A DNA stretch of 44,558 bases, from NCBI GenBank assembly GCA_028283855.1, contig JAPWJX010000008.1:1-44558 (forward strand), read 5' to 3'. The stretch's first letter is position 1; each line of letters begins with the position of its first letter. Source of the stretch: Verrucomicrobium sp. Lineage in GTDB: Bacteria; Verrucomicrobiota; Verrucomicrobiia; Methylacidiphilales; GAS474. Under the pieces are notes generated by a model, which worked only from the letters and a program-made list of their open reading frames with translations, searched no databases and was not told the origin of the DNA. Below are positions 37,790-44,558 of this stretch, piece by piece. The position numbers and the translations under genes are program-made.

Positions 37790-40123
37790 TCAGACGGTCC
37801 GGTATTTTTCGCGCAGGTGCTGGCGCAGGATTTCGGCCCCGGTGTTCACCAGGAAGGTCATGAGGAAGAGGAGCATCGCCCCGAGGAAGAGCGTCCGGTA
37901 GAGCGTCCCGTGGAACGGCGCCTCGGGCAGCTCGACCGCGATATTGGCGGAGAGGGTCCGCATCCCGGAGAAGATGTTGAAGTCCATGATCGGCGTGTTG
38001 CCGGTCGCCATCACCACGATCATCGTCTCGCCCACCGCGCGGCCCAGGCCGATCATGAGCGCCGAGAAGATGCCGGGGGAAGCGGTCGGGACGACGATCC
38101 GCATCGTCGTCTGCCAGCGGCTGGCCCCCAGCGCCAGCGAGCCGGAGCGCAGGGTGTCGGGAACGTTCGTCAGGGAGTCCTCGGCGATGGTGAAGATCAG
38201 GGGGATGACGGCGAAGCCCATCATGAGGCCGACGACCAGCGAGTTCCGCTGCTCGTAGCTCGCCCCCGTGAACTGGGGCCACCAGAGGCGGAAGTCGGCG
38301 ACCTTCTGGCCCGTCGCGGGATCGGCGACGACGAAGAAGTGGCGCTCGATCACCGGGCCGAGACTCCAGCCGACCCAAAGGAGAAGGAGCAGGACCGGGA
38401 ACACTAGGACGAACTCATGCCCTTCCCTTACCAGCCGGCGAACCTGGAACGGCAGCGAGTTCCATCCGCATCCCAGGGCGATCATCCCCAGGGGGACGAC
38501 CAGCAGGACGGCGATCACCGAGGGGACGCGCTGTTCCAGGATCGGCGCCAGCCAGAGCGCCGCCAAGAAGCCGAGGACGACCGACGGGAGCGAGGCCATC
38601 ACCTCCATGGTGGGCTTGACGAAGGCCTTGTATTTCGGGTGCAGGAACTGGGAGGTGTAGATCGCGGCGAACAGGGCGATCGGCACCGCGAAGATCATGG
38701 CGTAGAGCGTCCCCTTAAGGGTGCCGATGATGAGCGGCACGAGGGAGAACTTCGGCTCGAACTCGTCGGAGCCGCCGGTCGACTGCCACTGGTAGGACGG
38801 CTCGGAATACCCCTCGTACCAGATCTTCCCAAAGAGGGCCTCGTAGCTGATCTCGGGATGCGGATCAACCAGGCTGTAGCTGTGGAGCTTCGCGTCGGCG
38901 TCGAGGAAGAGGATGCGGTTGAACTTCCCGTCGATGGCGGCGTCGGCGACCTGGAAGGGCAGCTTCGCCTCCCAGCGGATGTTCTGGGTGGTGGCGTACC
39001 GGAGCGAGGCGGTCGACCCGCTGCCGGTGAGGAACGCCTTGTTCCGGATGCTCGCGCTGTAGAAGCTCGCCGCCCCCGGCAGGGCGCGGAACCACTTCGT
39101 CTCGACGAACTGCCGCACGTCGGCGCCCTTGGGGCGCATCAGGCTGTAGACCCGATTCTCCCCGGTGGTGCTGGTGACGACGATCGACACGTCGCCGAAG
39201 AGGAAATTCAGCGAGGCGACGGTCGGGTCCTTCAGGTCCTTGAAGGGACGGAACTGCTGGCGGAGGACGAACTGGTCGCCCTGGTAGAAGAAGTACTCGA
39301 CCTCGCCCTGGGAACCGAGAACGAGGAGGCTGTCGGCGTTCGTCGAAACCAGGATCTTGGCGGGCTTCTCCTTCAGGAGCGGCGTCAGGTCGTAGGTCTT
39401 GTCGACCTTCAACTCCCCCTCTCCCATCAGAGAGCTTTGACGGGTCATGCGGACGACCCGCAGTTCCGACACGTCGCCCACGTCCTGGACGCCCGCGATG
39501 ATGAGGGTGTCGCCCGAGTTCCCGAAGCCGATGTCCCGGATCGGGACGCCCGGCTTGTCGAGGAGGGCGAACGCCTCGGCCTTCGCCGCCTGGACGGTCT
39601 TCGAGTCGCCCGACGCCCAATCGGTCGAGTAGTTGATCGGGATGATCCCGAAACGGCCGTCGGAGGTGCCAACGATCACCTCCTGGCGCAGGAGGCTGTA
39701 GAACGACGCCGTGATCGTGGGACGGGCGGCGGGAGCGGAGGCGCCGGAAGCCGGCGCAGGGGAAACCGACGCCGTCGCGGCGAGGACCTCGGCCAGGGGA
39801 TCGACCTGGGTGACCTTGTTGTGATCCTCGACGTCAATGAACGACATCTGCCCATCGTCGCGCATGACGAAGGGCAGCTCCCCGCCCTCGTCGACGCCGA
39901 GGATGAGATACTTGCCGGCGGGAAGGTCGACCGTCTGGAGCGGCCCCACCTTCGCGCCCTGGAAGAGCGGAATGATCTGGGACAGGATGAAAACGAAGAT
40001 CCCCAGCACGGCGGTGATGACGACCAGGCCGCCGGTCTTGATGAACCGGGTCATGAACCCATCGACGAAGAGGGTCCATTTCGACGACTGGAAGCGGTCG
40101 GGCGAGAGATGGGGAGAGGACAT
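37790..40123 (-). CDS. pstC: phosphate ABC transporter permease PstC (long form)
   Basis: A 777-residue permease. Residues from about 60 to 440 form a large periplasmic domain inserted after the first transmembrane helix, with repeated beta-strand blocks (DGRFGIIPINY, DTLIIAGVQDVG, DSLLVLGSQGEVEYF) that suggest a propeller-like fold. The core follows, with the family loop RSGSLALGASRWQTTMRIVVPTASPGIF in character and GRAVGETMIVVMATGN. The role of the extra domain is unknown; it could bind envelope polymer or gate access of PstS. It directly abuts the 62-residue membrane protein upstream. Confidence 0.92.
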   Translation of the reverse strand: MSSPHLSPDRFQSSKWTLFVDGFMTRFIKTGGLVVITAVLGIFVFILSQIIPLFQGAKVGPLQTVDLPAGKYLILGVDEGGELPFVMRDDGQMSFIDVEDHNKVTQVDPLAEVLAATASVSPAPASGASAPAARPTITASFYSLLRQEVIVGTSDGRFGIIPINYSTDWASGDSKTVQAAKAEAFALLDKPGVPIRDIGFGNSGDTLIIAGVQDVGDVSELRVVRMTRQSSLMGEGELKVDKTYDLTPLLKEKPAKILVSTNADSLLVLGSQGEVEYFFYQGDQFVLRQQFRPFKDLKDPTVASLNFLFGDVSIVVTSTTGENRVYSLMRPKGADVRQFVETKWFRALPGAASFYSASIRNKAFLTGSGSTASLRYATTQNIRWEAKLPFQVADAAIDGKFNRILFLDADAKLHSYSLVDPHPEISYEALFGKIWYEGYSEPSYQWQSTGGSDEFEPKFSLVPLIIGTLKGTLYAMIFAVPIALFAAIYTSQFLHPKYKAFVKPTMEVMASLPSVVLGFLAALWLAPILEQRVPSVIAVLLVVPLGMIALGCGWNSLPFQVRRLVREGHEFVLVFPVLLLLLWVGWSLGPVIERHFFVVADPATGQKVADFRLWWPQFTGASYEQRNSLVVGLMMGFAVIPLIFTIAEDSLTNVPDTLRSGSLALGASRWQTTMRIVVPTASPGIFSALMIGLGRAVGETMIVVMATGNTPIMDFNIFSGMRTLSANIAVELPEAPFHGTLYRTLFLGAMLLFLMTFLVNTGAEILRQHLREKYRTV

Positions 40124-40312
40124 TTAGCGGCCGCGGTAGAGGATTCGGCTGGCGATGGTGGCGGAGGTGGCGATGCCGATGAGAAGCCAGGCGACCGTGT
40201 TGTGGTGGTAGTAGATGAAGACGGTGGCGACCGTGAGTGGAACGATCTGCATGAGACCGATCACCAGCCGCATCCATCCCCAGTACCAGGTGTATTGGCG
40301 TCGCGAGTACAT
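40124..40312 (-). CDS. 62-residue membrane protein between pstS and pstC
   Basis: A small protein with two hydrophobic segments (MRLVIGLMQIVPLTVATVFI and VAWLLIGIATSATIASRILY), preceded by YSRRQYTWYWGW. It ends one base before the pstC start codon region, which suggests tight coupling with the transporter. I know no named family. ATG 40312 is preferred; the frame continues to 40372 but the added residues are Arg/Pro-rich and low-complexity. It might be a small accessory subunit of the permease, by position only. Confidence 0.6.
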   Translation of the reverse strand: MYSRRQYTWYWGWMRLVIGLMQIVPLTVATVFIYYHHNTVAWLLIGIATSATIASRILYRGR

Positions 40313-40379
40313 GCCTTGGGAAGAGGAAGGCGGGGGCGCGCTATGACGGCGACGCCCCCGCCTTGGATTCATGTCGGGA

Positions 40380-41360
40380 TTACTGGCCGTTCCAGGTCGC
40401 CTCGGCGATCTGGTCCGGCAGCGGGAAGAAGCCGGCCTTCACCACCACGTCCTGCCCCTCCTTGGAGAGGACATACTTGATGAACTCGGCGGTCAGCTTG
40501 TCGAGGGGCTGGCCGGGTTTCTTGTTCACGTAGACGTAGAGGAAGCGGGCCAGCGGATAGCTGCCGTTGAGGCAGTTGTCGTAGGTCGCCTCGACCAGCT
40601 TGTCGGGGGAGTCGCCCAGCGGCAGGGCGCGGACCTCGGAGGTCTTGTAGCCGATGCCGGAGTAGCCGATGCCCGCGAGGTCGCTGCCGACGCCCTGGAC
40701 CACCGCCGACGAGCCGGGCTGCTCCTTGACGGTCGCCTTGTAATCGCCCTTCTGGAGCGCGTGCTCCTTGAAGTAGCCGTAGGTACCGGAGGCGCTGTTG
40801 CGGCCGTAGAGCGAGATCGCCTTGTAGGCCCACGAGCCGGTCATGCCCAGGTTGCCCCAGGTCTCGATCGACGGGCCGCCCCGCTTCAGCGTGCTGGAGA
40901 AGACGCTGTCGACCTGCTGCATGGTCATCCCCTTGATGGGGTTGTCCTTGTTCACGTAGACGGCGAGCGAGTCGATCGCCACCTTGTAGGCGGTCGGCTT
41001 GTAGCCGTACTTCTTCTCGAAGGGGTCGATCTCCTCCGCCTTCATCGAGCGGCTCATCGGCCCAAGCTGGGAGGTGCCTTCAATGAGCGCCGGGGGCGCC
41101 GTCGAGGAACCCTTGCCCTCGATCTGGATGTTGACGTTCGGGTACTGCGCCTTGAACCCCTCGGCCCAGAGGGTCATGAGGTCGTTCAGGGTATCGGAGC
41201 CGATCGAGTTCAGGTTGCCGGTCACGCCGCTGGTCTTGGCGTAGGGCTTCAGCTTGGGATCGACAGGGACGGTCTGCGCGTTCGACAGGATGGGCGCCAG
41301 CAGCGCCGCACCGGCCGCGACGGCGAGGATCGCCCGGCGGGGAAGGGTGTGGAGGGTCAT
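40380..41360 (-). CDS. pstS: periplasmic phosphate-binding protein PstS
   Basis: A 326-residue solute-binding protein with a signal peptide ([21 protein letters not shown]). Family blocks: [40 protein letters not shown] in character (phosphate loop), [17 protein letters not shown], and [17 protein letters not shown]. It captures periplasmic phosphate for PstCAB. ATG 41360 has AAGGAA four bases upstream. It heads the minus-strand series pstS, small membrane protein, pstC, pstA, pstB, phoU and probably siaABC. Confidence 0.95.
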   Translation of the reverse strand: MTLHTLPRRAILAVAAGAALLAPILSNAQTVPVDPKLKPYAKTSGVTGNLNSIGSDTLNDLMTLWAEGFKAQYPNVNIQIEGKGSSTAPPALIEGTSQLGPMSRSMKAEEIDPFEKKYGYKPTAYKVAIDSLAVYVNKDNPIKGMTMQQVDSVFSSTLKRGGPSIETWGNLGMTGSWAYKAISLYGRNSASGTYGYFKEHALQKGDYKATVKEQPGSSAVVQGVGSDLAGIGYSGIGYKTSEVRALPLGDSPDKLVEATYDNCLNGSYPLARFLYVYVNKKPGQPLDKLTAEFIKYVLSKEGQDVVVKAGFFPLPDQIAEATWNGQ

Positions 41361-41721
41361 TGGTTCCTTGAGGGGGTTAGTGTTCTTATCGGAATATACC
41401 GATAGGCGCTTATTCCCATGTAAGCATATTCCTCTCAAGCCCTCAATTGTAACGTTTGTGCGTCGGGCCGATTCTCCCTGAGAGGAGAGACGTCGGTCGT
41501 CGACTGATCCGACCTCCATGATGCCGCAAAAAGGCAGTGGCGACCGCGAATCTGTGGGTCGCGGCTGGATTCACCCATCGCCTCAAAGAGCACTGTGCTG
41601 ACAACCAAAGCGCGGCCCCCTTATGTCACTTTTAGAAGCGGCGACAGATTAAGAATGCTACAACTCCACAGCGCACCCGAAGTTCGGCTTGTCTTCCCTC
41701 TCCACCTGCTGTTTATTGAAT
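41361..41721. other. non-coding region upstream of pstS and of the fluoride riboswitch
   Basis: About 360 bases without a credible gene. Next to pstS is an inverted repeat TATCGG-AATATA-CCGATA (41387-41404), then GCTTA-N8-TAAGC (about 41408-41425); either could be a regulatory site for the pst operon, but no textbook Pho box is evident. The rest shows only a minor GC hairpin near 41540 and a short frame (41595-41783) that runs into the riboswitch and is not believable as a gene. Confidence 0.5.
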
Positions 41722-41793
41722 CCGGCAATGGTGTCTGCCCTCCCGCCCCACGGGAAAACCGCCTGAACTGGTTTCAGTGCTGATGACTCCTAC
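41722..41793 (+). ncRNA. fluoride riboswitch (crcB motif)
   Basis: The stretch begins CCGGCAATGGTGTCTGCC and ends with the near-invariant GCTGATGACTCCTAC, the 3' hallmark of the crcB-motif aptamer, with AAAACCGCC between. The aptamer binds fluoride through magnesium ions and turns on downstream genes. It lies 38 bases before crcB, the classic target, which makes the assignment very secure. Confidence 0.93.
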
Positions 41794-41797
41794 CGAA

Positions 41798-41819
41798 CGG
41801 CCCCCCGCACGAGGGGCCG
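41798..41819 (+). promoter_or_regulatory. likely expression-platform hairpin of the fluoride riboswitch
   Basis: CGGCCCC (41798-41804) pairs with GGGGCCG (41813-41819) around eight bases, immediately before the GGAGGAG ribosome site (41821-41827) of crcB. There is no T run, so control is probably by access to the ribosome site rather than by termination; this is inference. Confidence 0.5.
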
Positions 41820-41831
41820 CGGAGGAGCTTT

Positions 41832-42227
41832 ATGGCGACATTGACAACGTATCTGTGGGTCGCCCTCGGCGGCGCGATGGGAACCGTGGGCCGCTTCTGG
41901 CTCTCCGGCTGGATCGCCCAAAAGGTTCCGACCTTCCCCCTCGGCACCCTGGTCATCAACGTCACCGGCTCGTTCGTCATCGGCCTCTTCGCCGCGCTGA
42001 CCGAACCGGGGGGTGGCTTTATCGTCTCCCCCACCTTCCGCACGTTCTTCATGATCGGCATTTGCGGTGGCTACACCACGTTCTCCTCGTTCAGCCTTCA
42101 GACGCTCACGTTGGCGCAGGACGGGGAATGGCTCTATGCTGGGTTAAACTGCGTCCTCTCGCTCGCCCTCTGCCTCTTCGCGGTCTGGCTGGGCCACACC
42201 GCCGGTCTGTTCCTTCAACCGAAATAA
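41832..42227 (+). CDS. crcB: fluoride channel/exporter CrcB (Fluc)
   Basis: A 131-residue membrane protein with four transmembrane helices that forms a dual-topology dimer and lets fluoride leave the cell. The family motifs are GTLVINVTGSFVIG and GICGGYTTFSSFSLQ, including the conserved Asn and the Phe pair that line the pore. The start has GGAGGAG five bases upstream and is preceded by a fluoride riboswitch. It forms a probable operon with the DUF190 gene six bases downstream. Confidence 0.95.
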   Translation: MATLTTYLWVALGGAMGTVGRFWLSGWIAQKVPTFPLGTLVINVTGSFVIGLFAALTEPGGGFIVSPTFRTFFMIGICGGYTTFSSFSLQTLTLAQDGEWLYAGLNCVLSLALCLFAVWLGHTAGLFLQPK

Positions 42228-42232
42228 AACCT

Positions 42233-42579
42233 ATGGAAATCCCCCAAGACTCGTCCTGCTTCGCATCTTCGTCGGCGAGGCCGACAAATGGCACCATAAG
42301 CCCCTCTACGAGGCCATCGTCGTGAAAGCGCGGGAGACGGGCCTCGCCGGGGCGACCGTCCTGCGCGGCCCGATGGGCTTCGGCGCGTCGAGCCACGTCC
42401 ATACGGCGAAAATCCTGCAACTGTCGATGGACCTTCCCTTCGTCATTGAGATCGTGGATAGCCAGGAGAAGATCGACGCCTTCCTGCCGCAGCTCGACGA
42501 GATGATCGACGGCGCCCTCGTCACCCTGGAAAAGGTCAAGGTGGTCCACTACCGGCCCAAGAAGCAACCCGCCTCCTAG
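42233..42579 (+). pseudogene. DUF190-family gene with an apparent frameshift near its start
   Basis: DUF190 proteins are small soluble PII-like proteins commonly found next to crcB. From base 42247 the frame reads RLVLLRIFVGEADKW then HHKPLYEAIVVKAR and GLAGATVLRGPMGFGA to the end, a full match to the family in order and length. But no start codon exists in that frame: ATG 42233 is in another frame and ends early, at a TGA just before 42322. One extra C in the CCCCC run (42241-42245) would join ATG-Glu-Ile-Pro-Pro to the conserved frame. Either the gene is mutated or the base is missing from the assembly. A truncated product from ATG 42322 (85 residues) would lack the first strand and helix. 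Confidence 0.8.
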
Positions 42580-43235
42580 CGCGGCTCGGGGCGTCGCAGC
42601 TTGCGCTGGGCGGCGTCCCAGGCGGTCTTCTCCGCGCCCATCTCCTGCCGGTTGTCGTAGCGGGACTTGTCGAGGTAGAGGTCGAGTTGTTGGGCCAGGG
42701 CCGCGAATTTCTCCCGCTCGACCTCGCGCAGCCGCTCCTTGGCCTCGCCTTCCGCCATGCGGTGGAGAACCTGCGCCAGGTGCCCCGCGCACAGGCCGAA
42801 GCTCTGGGCGTGGCGCTCCTGGAAATCGGTGGCGACGTAATGGAGGGCGAACTCGTCGCAGACCCGCTCCTCGTCCCGGCGCTCGGCCTCCAGAACGAGA
42901 CACGGCTCCTCCGGTTTGAGATGGGGATGGGCCTGGGCCAACCGCTCGACCACGTCCTGGCACAGGGAACGATAGATGATGCTGATGCCGAGGGCGTCTT
43001 GGCTCCCTCCTATCTGTTCCGCCACGCCGGGGCTGAAGCCGAGAGAGCGGTGCAGGTGCATCCGGGTGCCGACATCGTTCACGTTCTCCTCGAACAGCGT
43101 GGCGATCATCTGGGCGCGGTGCGTGGCGACGAGATGGCAAACCGGGCACTCGCCCGGCACGAAGGCGTCCCACAACTTGAAGAACGGCAGGTGCCGTTCG
43201 GGTTCGGGCGGCGGAGAATGATGGAAGAGGGACAT
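42576..43235 (-). CDS. DUF6062-like Cys-containing protein
   Basis: A 219-residue helical, probably cytoplasmic protein. It has a CPVC pair near residue 31 (GECPVCHL) and a second GLCAGHL-type motif in SFGLCAGHLAQVLHRM, which together recall the DUF6062 family; function unknown. The pair could bind zinc or act in redox. It is the last gene of the minus-strand operon eno, small protein, COG4280-like protein, this. Its stop codon shares the CTAG at 42576-42579 with the stop of the convergent DUF190 gene. Confidence 0.6.
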   Translation of the reverse strand: MSLFHHSPPPEPERHLPFFKLWDAFVPGECPVCHLVATHRAQMIATLFEENVNDVGTRMHLHRSLGFSPGVAEQIGGSQDALGISIIYRSLCQDVVERLAQAHPHLKPEEPCLVLEAERRDEERVCDEFALHYVATDFQERHAQSFGLCAGHLAQVLHRMAEGEAKERLREVEREKFAALAQQLDLYLDKSRYDNRQEMGAEKTAWDAAQRKLRRPEPR

Positions 43236-43238
43236 GGC

Positions 43239-43841
43239 TCAACCCCGGATGGCCTCGGTCAGAAAATAGATGCCGTAGGCGGTCACGCAGAGCGCCGCCA
43301 GCCCGTCGAGAACGACAGCGGGCACCTTGCGGAACACCCCCGTCCTGCCGAGGAAAAGGGCGAGCAAGAGGACGCAGCCGAGTCCGCCGCCCACTCCCAT
43401 CGTCGCGGTAACATATCCCTGCTTGAGCGCCACCGCCAACCAGACCACCAAAACCTCCACCCCTTCAGCGAAGACGGCCCAGGCGGCCACGCCGACCCCG
43501 GAGGGATGGAGCCGCCGCCGCAGACAGTCGGCCTCGGTCTGGGGTGCATCCGATCCCGGCTTCCGCAGGCCGGTCAGGAACTCCCAGGCCAAATACGCGC
43601 CGAAGCCGAGGAGCAGAAGCGCCGAAACCCAATCGAGGGCGTGAAAGGGAATGCGGGACAGCGATGCCCCCAGCACGGCCCCCAGCAGCACAATCCCGCC
43701 CGCACCCAGGCACGCCCCCAGCGCAGCGCTGCGCCATCCCTGCTGCTGCGCCACCGAGGCGAAGACGGTGGCGGCGATAAAAAACTCGGTGAACGTCACC
43801 TGGAAGGTGATCCAGCTTCCGGCCCAGGCAATAGGCATCAT
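43239..43841 (-). CDS. COG4280-like integral membrane protein
   Basis: A 200-residue protein with six to seven hydrophobic segments in two halves. The first half starts ITFQVTFTEFFIAATVF and the second contains AVFAEGVEVLVVWLAV; each has an acidic residue in a helix (Glu in FTEFF, Glu in FAEGVE), as in the COG4280 membrane proteins and distantly in FTR1/cation exporters of the two-repeat type. A transport role for an ion is plausible; the substrate is unknown. It begins ten bases after the small membrane protein and ends three bases before the DUF6062-like gene. Confidence 0.6.
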   Translation of the reverse strand: MMPIAWAGSWITFQVTFTEFFIAATVFASVAQQQGWRSAALGACLGAGGIVLLGAVLGASLSRIPFHALDWVSALLLLGFGAYLAWEFLTGLRKPGSDAPQTEADCLRRRLHPSGVGVAAWAVFAEGVEVLVVWLAVALKQGYVTATMGVGGGLGCVLLLALFLGRTGVFRKVPAVVLDGLAALCVTAYGIYFLTEAIRG

Positions 43842-43851
43842 CGGGGTTCGT

Positions 43852-44061
43852 TCAGGGGGTTCCGTGGTGGAGAGCGGCGACCATCAGGCGGATACCCAAG
43901 ATCATGCAATAATAGGGAAAAGCGTAACGCACGAAGAACCAGGAAAAACGCCGCCCGAACGGTTGGCACTCGGGCCGGAAGCCGGGGAAGGCCGCCAGGG
44001 TCAACGCGATCAGCGCCGTGATGAGGAGCGCCCGCAGGAAGGCCAGCGCCGGTTCCTCCAT
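43852..44061 (-). CDS. small membrane protein after enolase, unknown
   Basis: A 69-residue protein with two hydrophobic segments (AFLRALLITALIALTLAAF and FFVRYAFPYYCMILGIRLMV) around a short Arg-rich loop. The ATG follows the enolase TAG without a gap, so it is translationally coupled. Not recognised as a known family. Between eno and a COG4280-like transporter it may be a membrane partner of the latter. Confidence 0.5.
   Translation of the reverse strand: MEEPALAFLRALLITALIALTLAAFPGFRPECQPFGRRFSWFFVRYAFPYYCMILGIRLMVAALHHGTP

Positions 44062-44558
<497 letters not shown>

Noticed and set aside
38417-40480. Long plus-strand open frame opposite pstC
   Set aside because: Antisense shadow of a well-supported permease; composition is low-complexity and no family is recognisable.
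41595-41783. 62-residue frame between pstS and crcB
   Set aside because: It runs into the fluoride aptamer, has no ribosome binding site and no recognisable sequence features.

Overview
The window is GC-rich bacterial chromosome, probably from a Verrucomicrobiota-like organism. That placement is an inference from the style of the LacI regulator, the mix of Pst, Sia and heavy-metal families, and the integrase-type tail. No rRNA or other phylogenetic marker is present to prove it. Almost everything from 6.3 kb rightwards is metal, phosphate, fluoride or signalling machinery.

Left part (1-4.8 kb): the end of an unknown gene with a stem-loop terminator, then a LacI-type regulator followed by a four-gene sugar operon (class II aldolase, CbbY-like HAD phosphatase, DhaL, DhaK) closed by a strong intrinsic terminator. 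Next comes a junction zone (4.77-6.3 kb): two identical 34-bp copies of a tRNA 3'-end-like sequence flank an acyltransferase-3 gene. The second copy is read through by a remnant resembling the C-terminal tail of a tyrosine recombinase. I read this as an old integration site at the left edge of an accessory region.

Metal region (6.3-31.5 kb): a CusBA copper/silver pump, a CzcCBA-type pump, a ZntA/CadA-type ATPase with a divergent CadR/PbrR-like MerR regulator and its operator, a CopA-type ATPase with twin heavy-metal-binding domains, a CusC-like outer-membrane lipoprotein, a Tat-exported multicopper oxidase, and an ArsR-type regulator. Small secreted Cys/His/Met-rich proteins are interspersed. 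The region holds two separate cassettes with the gene order of cnrYXH of Cupriavidus: membrane anti-sigma, periplasmic metal sensor, ECF sigma. Each seems to have its own promoter code. Around cassette 1, three promoters share AGGGTTT-N10-CGGTGTT. Around cassette 2, three promoters share GTGAGGGRT-N14-CGTTTAAY. In both sets one copy sits upstream of the cassette itself, which implies autoregulation, and the others serve nearby metal genes. This pair of parallel, apparently insulated regulons is the most interesting observation here.

Signalling and phosphate (31.5-41.4 kb): pstS, a 62-residue membrane protein, pstC, pstA, pstB and phoU, followed on the same strand by a SiaA-SiaB-SiaC phosphatase/kinase/phosphoprotein switch. 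The switch lacks a diguanylate cyclase gene (SiaD) and has instead a PIN-like protein; its SiaA carries soluble CBS-like domains rather than a membrane sensor.

Fluoride region (41.7-44.6 kb): a fluoride riboswitch, crcB, and a DUF190 gene that appears frameshifted in a run of C. These converge with an operon that starts with enolase, a known fluoride target, and continues with a small membrane protein, a COG4280-like membrane protein and a DUF6062-like protein.
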